Positions 1 to 7,802 are shown, counted from the stretch's first letter. The stretch is 37,561 nt of DNA from Candidatus Saccharimonadota bacterium (GCA_017552385.1 JAFZQB010000006.1:1-37561), one strand, 5' to 3'. A program made the numbers and translations. Notes: a model not told the origin generated them from the letters alone.

Positions 1-150
1 AACATACATACACAAATACATACATGATGAGTGCAATAAACGTTTTTAGCCTTAAACAATATTTATTATATATGTTTGTTTATAACTCTGATAACTCTAC
101 GTGTATCATTTTAGCATGAGGGGGATGGAAAAGTCAAGAGATTCTTTTAA

Positions 151-170
151 AAAAGACCAGATGGTCTTTT
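151..170 (-). terminator. Rho-independent terminator after tRNA-Pro(GGG)
   Basis: An 8-bp inverted repeat (AAAAGACC / GGTCTTTT, 4-nt loop) lies directly downstream of tRNA-Pro on the minus strand and is followed there by a U-run. It closes the tRNA-Ser/tRNA-Pro unit. Confidence 0.75.
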
Positions 171-172
171 AT

Positions 173-247
173 TGGTCGGGGCTACCAGGATCGAACTGGC
201 GACCTCACGCCCCCCAGGCGTGCGCGCTACCGCTGCGCCAAGCCCCG
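173..247 (-). tRNA. tRNA-Pro(GGG)
   Basis: The cloverleaf reads completely on the minus strand. The acceptor CGGGGCT pairs with AGCCCCG, the discriminator is A, and CCA is encoded. The anticodon stem CACGC/GCGTG encloses loop CTGGGGG, giving anticodon GGG. It is one of three proline isoacceptors in the window (also TGG and CGG). It follows tRNA-Ser by 7 nt, so the two are probably one transcript. Confidence 0.95.
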
Positions 248-254
248 TAAAAAA

Positions 255-342
255 TGGCGGAAGCGAGAGGATTCGAACCTCCGATACATTTCTGCATACA
301 CGATTTCGAGTCGTGCGCCTTCAACCACTCGGCCACGCTTCC
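255..342 (-). tRNA. tRNA-Ser(CGA)
   Basis: This is a class II tRNA with a long variable arm. The acceptor GGAAGCG pairs with CGCTTCC, the discriminator is G and CCA is encoded. The anticodon stem CACGA/TCGTG encloses CTCGAAA, giving anticodon CGA. A strong extended -10 (TGt-TATAAT on the minus strand) ends only 7 nt before the mature 5' end, so the primary transcript may have almost no 5' leader. Confidence 0.95.
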
Positions 343-349
343 GCGTCCT

Positions 350-355
350 ATTATA
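350..355 (-). promoter_or_regulatory. -10 box of the tRNA-Ser/tRNA-Pro unit
   Basis: TATAAT on the minus strand, preceded by TGt (extended -10). It ends 7 nt upstream of the mature tRNA-Ser 5' end and lies just past the stop codon of the gene at 361-1227. No convincing -35 is visible. Confidence 0.65.
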
Positions 356-360
356 ACATA

Positions 361-1227
361 CTAAAAGCTGCCGTAATCGCCGATGTCTTCTTCCGACGCA
401 ATAACTAATCGTCTACGGATTGCTTCCCTGGAACTGACGGGAGCTTTGCTAGGTGCTTCTTCGGGCGCTATTGGACGAGGGCGAAGCATAGGTTCTGCTT
501 CTTCGCGGACTGAGCTGTCCATATTGTGCGACATGGTCTCTGGAGTGCGCTTTCCAAAGAGCTTTTGGATTTTCCTGCGAATACCACCCGACGATCGTTG
601 TCTTGATATCTCGTTATGACGAGTCATTCTCCCATGACGAGCAGAATCGTGTTCTGGGCCAGAATCATGCCTGGAGCCAGACTCATTGCCAGATGTTTCT
701 GGGGATTTTTTCTTCTTAAACGATCTAGGTTCTTTAAGGCGGTATGGCCCAAACTCACTTGATGAGCTCTCTTCTAGCTCTTCTGGAGAAACCATAACTA
801 TCTTTAGTGGGTCAACTGACACTAATTTCGCTATGAGCTTTGGCTCTGGGCGTGTCGTTTCCGCGATGCTATCTCTGTCTGCCAATACGCGTCGTCGTCG
901 CCTTGGCGGGATTGCTGGTTCTGGAGGCTCTACGTGGTCAGGCTCCGACGCCGGCTCTGGTGTTATTGGAAGATGACCTAGCGGCTCTACATCTGGTTCA
1001 TCCGAATCTGGCAACTCTGGTGGCATTTCCTGAGCATCAAACAACCTAACTCGTTTCGAGAATAAATTTGGATTACCATCGGTAGCTTCAGGCGATGCAG
1101 GCGTAGCTTCTTCGTTTTCGCCATATCGTATGCGCCGCATAACTTTCCGTCCAATTATAGACGCGTCTGCGACTGGTGGATCTTCCGGACTGGCATTGTT
1201 AGCTTCTATTCTTCTTCGAATCCTCAT
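361..1227 (-). CDS. hypothetical Arg/Glu/Ser/Pro-rich disordered protein
   Basis: A 288-aa protein I do not recognise. It has no signal peptide and no membrane segment. The composition is low-complexity and strongly charged, with clusters of Arg (for example PPRRRRRV), Pro-Glu stretches and Ser runs, so it is probably largely disordered. The N-terminus (MRIRRRIEANNAS) and C-terminus (IRRRLVIASEED) carry similar Arg-rich motifs followed by acidic residues. The ATG start is supported by an extended -10 (TGt-TATAAT, 1236-1241) ending 8 nt upstream and by the absence of a Shine-Dalgarno, so the mRNA is nearly leaderless. The antisense strand also has open frames, but they lack such signals. Function unknown. 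Confidence 0.7.
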   Translation of the reverse strand: MRIRRRIEANNASPEDPPVADASIIGRKVMRRIRYGENEEATPASPEATDGNPNLFSKRVRLFDAQEMPPELPDSDEPDVEPLGHLPITPEPASEPDHVEPPEPAIPPRRRRRVLADRDSIAETTRPEPKLIAKLVSVDPLKIVMVSPEELEESSSSEFGPYRLKEPRSFKKKKSPETSGNESGSRHDSGPEHDSARHGRMTRHNEISRQRSSGGIRRKIQKLFGKRTPETMSHNMDSSVREEAEPMLRPRPIAPEEAPSKAPVSSREAIRRRLVIASEEDIGDYGSF

Positions 1228-1407
1228 CTTGATATATTATAACATGTTTATGTTAAAAAGAGCAAAGCTCGCTTTTTCTCTAAAATTCCACTATTATTCT
1301 GAAACGAAATATGATATAATACTAGCGTCGCTTATACCGCGATGAACATTAATTTCTAGGTGGATGTCGTAGCGAGGGTATTTTATTCTTTGCGAAAACA
1401 CCCACAT

Positions 1408-1484
1408 GTGCCCGTAGCTCAGATGGATAGAGCGTCAGCTTGCGGAGCTGAAGGTCGCACGTTCGACTCGTGTCGGGCATACCA
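1408..1484 (+). tRNA. tRNA-Arg(GCG)
   Basis: The acceptor GTGCCCG pairs with CGGGCAT, with G1-U72 as a wobble pair. The discriminator is A and CCA is encoded. The D-stem is GCTC/GAGC. The anticodon stem TCAGC/GCTGA encloses TTGCGGA, giving anticodon GCG (reads CGC/CGU). Most bacteria use an ACG tRNA edited to inosine for this box, so G34 is unusual. A terminator follows at 1511-1534. An extended -10 (TGa-TATAAT) at 1315-1320 may drive it from about 80 nt upstream, but I see no clear promoter closer in. Confidence 0.93.
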
Positions 1485-1510
1485 TTTTACACCTAGAAAC
1501 AAAATCCAAA

Positions 1511-1534
1511 AAACTCTCCCCAGAGAGTTTTTTT
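1511..1534 (+). terminator. Rho-independent terminator after tRNA-Arg(GCG)
   Basis: An 8-bp stem AAACTCTC/GAGAGTTT with CCCA loop is followed by a T-run. The T-run runs directly into the TGt-TATAAT promoter of the next gene, so terminator and promoter abut. Confidence 0.85.
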
Positions 1535-1550
1535 GTGTTATAATGGCCTC

Positions 1551-2324
1551 ATGATGGATAACTCTAATAATTCCCTGCAACCGAAAACCGAAACGAAAAA
1601 GAAACCTTCTGTAAAGTCTAAACTTCAGCGTATCAGGGCAAAAGCGTTGTCGAGTTATTACGGCAATCCAATTCGTGATATGAAGCTGATTTGCATTACA
1701 GGTACTACTGGTAAAGCTACCGTCGCGCATTTCGTTCACGAAATCTTGCGTGCAGCCGGGCAACATGTTGCCGTTTTGGCATCAGATAATCCAATCAAGA
1801 TTTCAACATTGCATAAATTTCTTTCTGAAGCCTGGAAGGCTGGCTCATCTTATGTTGTAGTAACGGCACCGGCTGAATCTCTAGATAATAATGTGTTTTA
1901 CGGGTTGCCTGTTTATGCGGCCGTAATGACGGATTACTTACCGGCTTCGTTGTCTGCACCATCAGCAGAAGATTTTGCCGCTTCTGAGACGACACTTTTC
2001 AAAATGTCTCCTGAAGTCGTAGTGTTAAATGAAGACGATGCGAATTTTTCATACTTTTCTCGTTTTGCGGGACGAGCTGATACCTTGACCTATGGCACAA
2101 CACGCTCATCGACTCTTCGTATTGACGGCGCGAAACTCTACAAAAAAGGAACTGAAGCAAGTTTATCGCTTGGATCTTCACGCTTTTCTGTTGCGAGCTT
2201 CTTGACGGGCGAGCCAGTTGTTTCCTATATGGCTTGTGCGGCTGCTGTAGCTACAGCACTGCATGTTGCGAATGATGTAATAGCAGACGGAATCGCTAAT
2301 TACAATCCAGAAGACATCGGATAA
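1551..2324 (+). CDS. truncated Mur-ligase-like protein (MurE-type central domain only)
   Basis: A 257-aa protein with a Mur-ligase ATP-binding motif, ITGTTGKAT (about residues 49-57), preceded by a short Lys-rich N-terminus. Full MurE enzymes are about 480 aa. Here the usual N-terminal UDP-sugar domain is missing, and the protein ends (NYNPEDIG) about where the VPGR-ME link to the C-terminal amino-acid-binding domain would begin. The conserved DHLDYH region is degenerate (TDYLPASLSAPSAEDFAAS), and the position I align with the carbamylated Lys reads Glu. The start at 1551 is chosen because TATAAT (1539-1544) ends exactly 6 nt upstream, and upstream in-frame codons lie inside the promoter and terminator. 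Only about 54 nt separate it from dnaJ, so no frameshifted remainder exists. It may bind nucleotide or a Mur precursor, but ligase activity is doubtful. Confidence 0.7.
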   Translation: MMDNSNNSLQPKTETKKKPSVKSKLQRIRAKALSSYYGNPIRDMKLICITGTTGKATVAHFVHEILRAAGQHVAVLASDNPIKISTLHKFLSEAWKAGSSYVVVTAPAESLDNNVFYGLPVYAAVMTDYLPASLSAPSAEDFAASETTLFKMSPEVVVLNEDDANFSYFSRFAGRADTLTYGTTRSSTLRIDGAKLYKKGTEASLSLGSSRFSVASFLTGEPVVSYMACAAAVATALHVANDVIADGIANYNPEDIG

Positions 2325-2378
2325 TTAGGATATATTAGCACTCTTGCATTTTGACTGCTAGTTTTGTATAATTGGCTC

Positions 2379-3308
2379 ATGTCAAAACGCGATTACTATG
2401 AAGTGTTAGGCGTTGGGAAGAACGCCTCTGATGATGAGATCAAGAAAGCTTACCGAAAGCTAGCGATTAAATACCATCCAGATAAGAACCCTGGCAATAA
2501 GGAAGCTGAAGAAAAATTTAAAGAGGCGACTGAAGCGTATGAGGTCTTGAACGACAAGCAAAAGCGTGCGCGTTATGATCAGTTTGGCCACGCTGGCGTA
2601 GGTGGAGACGCCGGAAACCCGTTTGCCGGAGGGAACCCATTTGGCCAAGCTGGTGGTTTTAACTTTAACGGACAAAATATCCGCTTCGATTTTGGTGGGG
2701 CCGGCGGTGGACTTGATGATATACTTGGAGATTTATTCGGTTTTGGCGGCGGAGCTAGGCGTCGTCGTGCGATGCGTGGTCAAGATTTCGAAACACAAGT
2801 AGTAATTGATTTTAAAGAAGCTGTATTTGGGACAACGCGCGATATTAGCGCACCAGAAAACGGACATAAGCTCAAAGTCAAAATCCCAGCTGGAATAGAT
2901 GACGGTATGGCGATACGTTTGGCTGGTAAAGGTGGCGAGGCTCCTAAAGATGGTGAGCCTGGCGACTTATATGTGCGAGTGCGAGTAAAGCCTGATAAGA
3001 ATCTTACTCGTGAAGGAAATATAATATTATCTGAAGCAGTAGTATCTATGGCTGATGCAGCACTAGGCTGCGAGCTAGAAGTTGAAACTGTTGATGGTAA
3101 GGTAACCATGAAAGTGCCCGCTGGTACACAGAGCGGTACTCCATTCCGTTTATCTGGGCACGGTGTACCAATGCGCGCAGATGGTGATCGTGGACCGCAT
3201 ATCGTAACAATTATCGTCGAGACTCCAAAGAATTTATCAAAGAGGCAAAAAGAGCTGCTCGAAGAGTTGCGCGACTCAAAAAATAAGAAACGTGGTTTTT
3301 GGGGTTAG
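2379..3308 (+). CDS. dnaJ: DnaJ-family co-chaperone, type B (CbpA-like)
   Basis: A 309-aa J-domain protein that stimulates DnaK ATPase. Residues 1-70 form the J domain with the HPD motif at residues 33-35. A Gly/Phe-rich linker follows (about 75-130), then the two DnaJ C-terminal beta-domains. The CxxCxGxG zinc-finger repeats of type A DnaJ are absent, so this is a type B or CbpA-like protein. ATG at 2379 is chosen because TATAAT (2367-2372) ends 6 nt upstream, and a TTGCAT at a 17-bp spacing could serve as -35. No dnaK or grpE is adjacent. Confidence 0.93.
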   Translation: MSKRDYYEVLGVGKNASDDEIKKAYRKLAIKYHPDKNPGNKEAEEKFKEATEAYEVLNDKQKRARYDQFGHAGVGGDAGNPFAGGNPFGQAGGFNFNGQNIRFDFGGAGGGLDDILGDLFGFGGGARRRRAMRGQDFETQVVIDFKEAVFGTTRDISAPENGHKLKVKIPAGIDDGMAIRLAGKGGEAPKDGEPGDLYVRVRVKPDKNLTREGNIILSEAVVSMADAALGCELEVETVDGKVTMKVPAGTQSGTPFRLSGHGVPMRADGDRGPHIVTIIVETPKNLSKRQKELLEELRDSKNKKRGFWG

Positions 3309-3402
3309 TGATCCATCCCCTATCTACTATTGATAGAGGACAGTTTTGCGGCCCCAGATAAAGTGTTGTAAAAATTACAATGCATTTTTTTCTTTAAGGT
3401 GT

Positions 3403-3408
3403 TATACT
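3403..3408 (+). promoter_or_regulatory. extended -10 box of the small ORF at 3429
   Basis: TGt-TATACT about 20 nt upstream of the ATG. A short AT-only palindrome TTGTAA-AAA-TTACAA lies at 3366-3380, upstream of the -10, and could be an operator or only a weak hairpin. Confidence 0.5.
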
Positions 3409-3428
3409 AAAGAAAAATTGAGGAGTGT

Positions 3429-3638
3429 ATGGAATTAATCCGGCAAATGCTATTAAGAAATGGGCTTATCGCAAATGATGGCAGTTACATTACAGATGCT
3501 TTAGTCCGCAATGAGATATGTGTATGCGATAGACATGGTTACGTAACGCACCGGATTGAGCGCGCTTCGAATGGAGTCGATTTACTTGTTAGGAATGTGA
3601 AGACTAGATTGGTCGAATGTAAACTGAGGTTCAGCTAA
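3429..3638 (+). CDS. small hypothetical protein (69 aa)
   Basis: A 69-aa ORF that I do not recognise. It is supported by its own extended -10 (TGt-TATACT, 3403-3408) and a Shine-Dalgarno (GAGGAG, 3420-3425) just before the ATG, unlike its leaderless neighbours. The product is soluble, with two Cys close together (ICVCDRHG), a basic middle and a final CKLRFS. It ends 10 bp before the stop of the convergent gene at 3649-4266. No domain is evident. Confidence 0.6.
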   Translation: MELIRQMLLRNGLIANDGSYITDALVRNEICVCDRHGYVTHRIERASNGVDLLVRNVKTRLVECKLRFS

Positions 3639-3648
3639 AGGGTGCCCG

Positions 3649-4266
3649 TTACTCGTTTAATTCCCCGCCATTTTCTAGTATCTGAAGATCTGCATTAACA
3701 TTGGCAAGACGTTCTTGTTGATCTTCGGATAATGATGTTTGGTCAAAAGAGTTGAGAATCTCTTTCGCTTCAGAATATCGCTCCATGGCCATATAGTATA
3801 CTGCGGTCGAAAGTTTTGCATCGAATGTCTCTTCGTCTGTTGATTGTACGTTATTAATGATCTCGGTCTGATATTCAACAAAAGCTTCTCCAGAATTTTC
3901 TTTGTTCTCGTCACTGCCAAATTGTTCTCTCTGGCCGGTTTCTGAATCCTTTGCTGTGCTATATCTTTGGGCACTTTTCTGTTCGTCTTCAGATTGAGCA
4001 GTATTGTCTGCTGTCTCAGGAGTATTATCTGTCGTTGTCTCATTCGGCTTGTAGAGGATAAGGAATATTACTGCACCGATTACGAGCAAGGCCAAGAGTA
4101 TCCCTAATATCTTAGCTACTCGCTTTATTTTGGCGTCGTCTGGATTAACAGGAGTGACATTAGGCACAGTAGCGGCAGTGCTTGAAGCTGGCTCACTGGG
4201 CTGAGGATTTATATTGTTGAATGGGTTTGCTTCACTTTGTATGGGTGGTTGATTGTTGTTTTCCAT
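3649..4266 (-). CDS. hypothetical single-TM protein, cotranscribed with the pilin-like adhesin
   Basis: A 205-aa protein with a Pro/Asn/Ser-rich N-terminus (about 1-45), one membrane helix (about 51-72, KILGILLALLVIGAVIFLIL) and an acidic, Thr/Glu/Asn-rich region. The C-terminus has an alpha-helical part (VYYMAMERYSEAKEILNSF) that looks like a single TPR-type hairpin. It lies 14 nt downstream of the stop of the 1108-aa pilin-like gene, with AGAAAGG as a probable ribosome binding site, so the two form an operon. The role is unknown. An accessory or assembly partner of the large pilin-like protein is an inference from context only. Confidence 0.72.
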   Translation of the reverse strand: MENNNQPPIQSEANPFNNINPQPSEPASSTAATVPNVTPVNPDDAKIKRVAKILGILLALLVIGAVIFLILYKPNETTTDNTPETADNTAQSEDEQKSAQRYSTAKDSETGQREQFGSDENKENSGEAFVEYQTEIINNVQSTDEETFDAKLSTAVYYMAMERYSEAKEILNSFDQTSLSEDQQERLANVNADLQILENGGELNE

Positions 4267-4280
4267 TTTGGCCTTTCTTA

Positions 4281-7200
4281 TTAATCCTTATCCATAACAC
4301 ATCGGACTGAATATCCGAAATGACGGCGCGCGTTATTAGTACCAGGTTGCACGTTGCCAGAGTAGAGGTACAAGCTGTAAGCATCTTCTGTGTTGATCGT
4401 GGTGCTACTCCAGTAGAGTCCGTATGTGCCAACTGAGTAAACCTTGGTGCCGGCATAGCCAGCAAGTGAGAAGTTAATTGGCGCAGTCGTTAAGCTACTC
4501 TGACCAACAAGCCTATCAAGCTCATAGAATTCGCCATAGGTGTCACCTGTTGGTAAATGCCATCCTTTAGGACAAATGTCACCGTCCACATTGCCACTAG
4601 TCTTAGAGCTAATGCCGTGGCCAGCTGTTGCAGTATACCAGTTATAGTATATCCCATAAGTGTTCAAGTTAGCCGTGCTATACTTTATAGACTCAACGGA
4701 ATCAGCGCTGAATCCGCTATCCATGGCGGCCGGTCTTTGATTGGCGATACTCATAAAGGCATTTGTTGGGTTGTTAGTGTTTGCGGCAGTTATATTCTCA
4801 GCGAAGTTCGAAAGATCGAGGCGAAGGTTTTCAGTCATCCAAACATTATTATCTCTTAGTAGCGTTACCTTGTAGATGGCGCGGTTACGTGAATCACAAA
4901 GCTGTATGGTCTGGCCAATATTCCTCAAAGTATTTGTCCAGTTTTGCATAGTTGGATACCCAAGATCTGTACAAGTTGATGTCTGAGAGCTGCCATTAGA
5001 TCGCCACTGTGCGTAAAGTTTAATGAAGCTATCGCGTGGTGCAAGGTTGTTGACGCTCTGGCTGTTAGAGTAATTGGTCCCTGTGCCATTCGCCTTAGTG
5101 TTCCAGCCTCTAAAGGTATAGCTATTGCGGACAAACGGATTAGAAGTAAGATTGACCGCAGAATTGACTGGCGCGTATTGGACAGTATGGTTTTGCGTTC
5201 CGTCATTCGCCATGAATATAATTTGATAGCCTGCGGAAGTCCAAGTTGGGTTTATCTCTAATGTGCCAGTAACGGTATAAGACATGTCGGAGTTGCTCAC
5301 GACGTATCCGGCTTTAGGATTGACGATAACGCGAATTGTAGTGCCGCCTGAAACTGGTTGATAGAAATCTATGACGTCATCCGCAGCTTGGATGCCATCA
5401 ATAAACACGTCGAAAGTAAACCCAGTTCTACCACTGTTAACAAATTCTCCATTAATGACCGAGTTGACATCAACCCAGATACCCGTGTTTGACCATTGCG
5501 CATAAAGCGTTATGGATTTATCTCTTTTCGCTAAATTATATACAACTTCACGGTCAGTATAAGATATACCTGTGCCGTTTGCCTTGGTATTCCAACCATT
5601 AAAGCGATACCCGCTTCTGAAGAAGGTGTTGAAAGTGAGCGGAGTGTTTTCGCCACGATTAATTGTTTGTACTTTTGATGTGTAGCCCGAAGCGCCATTA
5701 GGCATGAAGACTACGAGATACGTATCATGAGCCCATTGAGCATAAAGCGTAACGGTTTGATTAGCTTCCGCTAAATCTGTGACTGCTTCACGATTCGAGT
5801 AGGATGTCCCTCTGCCGTTCGACTGGGTGTTCCATCCTGCGAAATGATAATCCGTTCGAGTGAAGGTGTTATTTGGGAGATTAACGGTCGTTCCAGAACG
5901 AACAGTCATAGAGCTCATATAGCCAGAGCCACCATTTGCATTAAAGTTGATTTGGTAATAAGCTTCATCCCACCTGGCATAGAGCGTAATCGTACCGCCT
6001 GCGCTAGTGAGATTACGAACAAAGTCTTCATCTCTATAGCTTATGCCCGACCCATCGGCTTCGGTGTTCCATCCAGTAAAGTAATAACCTGTCATTGTGA
6101 AAGTGTTCTTTGGCAGCTGCCCAACTTCATTGAGATAGTACTTTGTCGATGGCATAGTGCCGCTACCGCCATTCGCATCAAAGGCCACTGTATAGTTGAG
6201 CCGAGATTGCGTACCACAATAGTCGATACTGTCATATGATGGTTGGCCGATGTTAGTAATCGTAGACATATTATTGATGTAAACTTGTGGCACTGTACTG
6301 CTACAATGAACTGCGCCTTGAGAGAAGTAGATGCTAAGCGTAGTATTGCCGTGAGACGATTCATTAGCTACGCCTACAATCTCGCCATTTACCAAGACTT
6401 CGAAGTGGCCAGTAGTTGTGACTGTCATCTTGAGATTGAATTGCGAGCCAACGTCTGCAACCGCTCTTTCTCTTACGTAAATAGACCCGCCATTCTGATC
6501 GAGCGACATCCTAATCGGCCCCATCGAAATATCTAGCATTCCGCCTGATCCAGTCTGAATGCCCGAGGTGTTGATATCGGCGGTAAATTCAAAGCCATTG
6601 TTGGCGTCGACAGTGTGTTCTACCCCTTCGTTAGTTGCTGCTGCCGTGTAGCCTCTGAATATAATTTGATTTGGCGTAACCATCATATGCTCTGTTGGCT
6701 CTACGCCACATGTCCCGACACTAGTATCGGTATTATTGACGCGATGCCAATCGACAATGTAAGATTCCCCAGTCGTAATGTCCGGCATAACCCTAGCTTG
6801 ATCTGGGTTAGATACCCGTATAGTCGATCCAATCGTGGAAGAGCCATTGCCGCCTGGTTCATCCCAACAAGTACGAACATAGAAATCGTAGTAGTCTGGG
6901 CGGAAAGAACCGCCTTCGTGATGTGAACAGTCAATTCCATTTTCAGACTCTACTGCAGTCACCCATATTCCTTCAGCGGCATACAAATTGTCGATGTAAT
7001 TTTCTGCTGATAAATCTGAGTCTGATAAATTCTTTTGTTCTATCTGCGACTCACTATATCCAAACAATAGGCGTGGATACGTGCTTGATTGACGAAGATT
7101 ATTGTTATCCGATACAGGAAGGTCTTGAGACATAATTAGGTCGGAGATGCTTGCGCTATTGGTCCCGTTAATTATGTCTTTTACGCTTGCAGGATCAAGG

Positions 7201-7607
7201 ACCCTAGGATTGATCACAAATGCATTATTAGGAAGCTTCTCGTATAGTTCTGCGCAAGAATGCTCGCTGCCATTGTAATTAGTATAGAAATTAGGATTCT
7301 CCGTGATTAGATCGCTATAACTATAGGCGCGATTAGTCAATTCCTCCCATATTTCGGTATAGGTCTTAGTGTCTATAGGACCTTCTGCAGCATATGCATT
7401 GGCGATAAATCTAATAGACTCTGCCTGCGCATCAATCTCTTGACGCGCCATAGTGATTTCCAAAGCCTTCTGAGCTTCCAATAAGCCATGGTTCATTAGC
7501 TCAATAGTACCGATGGCGACAAGCCCAAAAATGCCCACCGCGAACATGACTTCAATCAAGGTATCACCAGAGAGAAAACGCAAAAATCTTTTTTTTGTTT
7601 TGACCAT
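4281..7607 (-). CDS. giant type IV pilin-like adhesin: prepilin N-terminus, LamG-like region, InlB B repeats, FISUMP domain
   Basis: An 1108-aa protein that begins with a class III (prepilin) signal. A basic 14-residue leader ends in Gly14, followed by DTLIEVMFAVGIFGLVAIG, with Glu at mature position +5 and the hydrophobic helix at about 17-40. The +1 residue is Asp rather than the usual Phe or Met. After a helical spacer (about 45-200), residues 305-460 look like a LamG/concanavalin-type beta-sandwich. InlB B-type repeats follow at about 471-547, 548-626, 629-705 and 793-868, each with a GYxFxGWNT core and ending LYAxW. A different beta-module is inserted at about 706-792. The C-terminus (about 880-1104) is a FISUMP domain (WMTENLRLD, GDICPKGWHLPTG, YWSSTT, SVRCV). 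A TATAAT lies 11 nt upstream of the ATG. It is probably displayed on or with type IV pili and binds a surface; the ligand is unknown. Confidence 0.88.
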   Translation of the reverse strand: MVKTKKRFLRFLSGDTLIEVMFAVGIFGLVAIGTIELMNHGLLEAQKALEITMARQEIDAQAESIRFIANAYAAEGPIDTKTYTEIWEELTNRAYSYSDLITENPNFYTNYNGSEHSCAELYEKLPNNAFVINPRVLDPASVKDIINGTNSASISDLIMSQDLPVSDNNNLRQSSTYPRLLFGYSESQIEQKNLSDSDLSAENYIDNLYAAEGIWVTAVESENGIDCSHHEGGSFRPDYYDFYVRTCWDEPGGNGSSTIGSTIRVSNPDQARVMPDITTGESYIVDWHRVNNTDTSVGTCGVEPTEHMMVTPNQIIFRGYTAAATNEGVEHTVDANNGFEFTADINTSGIQTGSGGMLDISMGPIRMSLDQNGGSIYVRERAVADVGSQFNLKMTVTTTGHFEVLVNGEIVGVANESSHGNTTLSIYFSQGAVHCSSTVPQVYINNMSTITNIGQPSYDSIDYCGTQSRLNYTVAFDANGGSGTMPSTKYYLNEVGQLPKNTFTMTGYYFTGWNTEADGSGISYRDEDFVRNLTSAGGTITLYARWDEAYYQINFNANGGSGYMSSMTVRSGTTVNLPNNTFTRTDYHFAGWNTQSNGRGTSYSNREAVTDLAEANQTVTLYAQWAHDTYLVVFMPNGASGYTSKVQTINRGENTPLTFNTFFRSGYRFNGWNTKANGTGISYTDREVVYNLAKRDKSITLYAQWSNTGIWVDVNSVINGEFVNSGRTGFTFDVFIDGIQAADDVIDFYQPVSGGTTIRVIVNPKAGYVVSNSDMSYTVTGTLEINPTWTSAGYQIIFMANDGTQNHTVQYAPVNSAVNLTSNPFVRNSYTFRGWNTKANGTGTNYSNSQSVNNLAPRDSFIKLYAQWRSNGSSQTSTCTDLGYPTMQNWTNTLRNIGQTIQLCDSRNRAIYKVTLLRDNNVWMTENLRLDLSNFAENITAANTNNPTNAFMSIANQRPAAMDSGFSADSVESIKYSTANLNTYGIYYNWYTATAGHGISSKTSGNVDGDICPKGWHLPTGDTYGEFYELDRLVGQSSLTTAPINFSLAGYAGTKVYSVGTYGLYWSSTTINTEDAYSLYLYSGNVQPGTNNARRHFGYSVRCVMDKD
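5004..6197 (-). repeat. InlB B-type (Listeria-Bacteroides) repeat array in the pilin-like adhesin
   Basis: There are four copies of about 76-80 aa. Each has a [V/I]xFxxNGGxG or similar opening, a NTFxRxxYxFxGWNTxxxGxGxxY core and a closing TLYAxW. Three are in tandem and the fourth is separated from them by an unrelated module of about 87 aa (5232-5492). Confidence 0.85.
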
Positions 7608-7681
7608 TTATATATATTATTATATATGCTTATGTTAAAGTCAATGGTACGCTGATAAAAATCTTCACTATTTGATTAGCA

Positions 7682-7702
7682 AAAAAATAATCCCGAAAGG
7701 GA
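7682..7702 (-). terminator. Rho-independent terminator after tRNA-Met
   Basis: On the minus strand a short TCCC-TTTC-GGGA hairpin is followed by TTATTTTTTT. The stem is short but the U-run and the position just after the tRNA support it. Confidence 0.6.
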
Positions 7703-7714
7703 CAATATTATAAA

Positions 7715-7791
7715 TGGTAGTACCGACTGGGATCGAACCAGTGACCTTGGGCTTATGAGTCCCACGCTCTAACCATCTGAGCTACGGTACC
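7715..7791 (-). tRNA. tRNA with CAT anticodon, probably elongator tRNA-Met
   Basis: The acceptor GGTACCG pairs with CGGTACT, with G1-U72 as a wobble. A73 is present and CCA is encoded. The anticodon loop is CTCATAA. The stem TGGGA/GCCCA has an A31-G39 mismatch and GGG at 28-30, not the 29-31 GC run of initiators, so it is not initiator-like. Elongator Met is most likely. A lysidine-modified tRNA-Ile(CAT) cannot be excluded, and tilS lies 3.6 kb away. Confidence 0.9.
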
Positions 7792-7802
7792 AAGTATCTT
7801 AA

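Noticed and set aside
383-1049. Open frames on the plus strand opposite the disordered protein
   Set aside because: Neither has a promoter or ribosome site. The minus frame has an extended -10 at the right distance and is longer.
1252-1280. Imperfect AT-rich hairpin (GAGC-AAA-GCTC with flanking A and T runs)
   Set aside because: No gene ends here on either strand, and the stem has a 2-nt bulge; a terminator role has no supporting context.
1376-1404. Long imperfect hairpin (GGGTATTTT / AAAACACCC) just before tRNA-Arg(GCG)
   Set aside because: Could be part of a tRNA leader, but it has a mismatch, a 10-nt loop and no comparable structure at other tRNAs, so I do not call it a regulatory element.
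2325-2378. Possible frameshifted C-terminal domain of the Mur-ligase-like gene
   Set aside because: Only 54 nt separate its stop from dnaJ and they hold the dnaJ promoter; there is no room for a remnant domain.
3309-3345. Inverted repeat CCTATC / GATAGAGG after dnaJ
   Set aside because: Short stem with a bulge and no clear U-run; too weak to call a terminator.
7715-7791. Initiator tRNA-fMet
   Set aside because: The anticodon stem lacks the three GC pairs at 29-31/39-41 and has an A31-G39 mismatch; the G1-U72 wobble alone is not enough.
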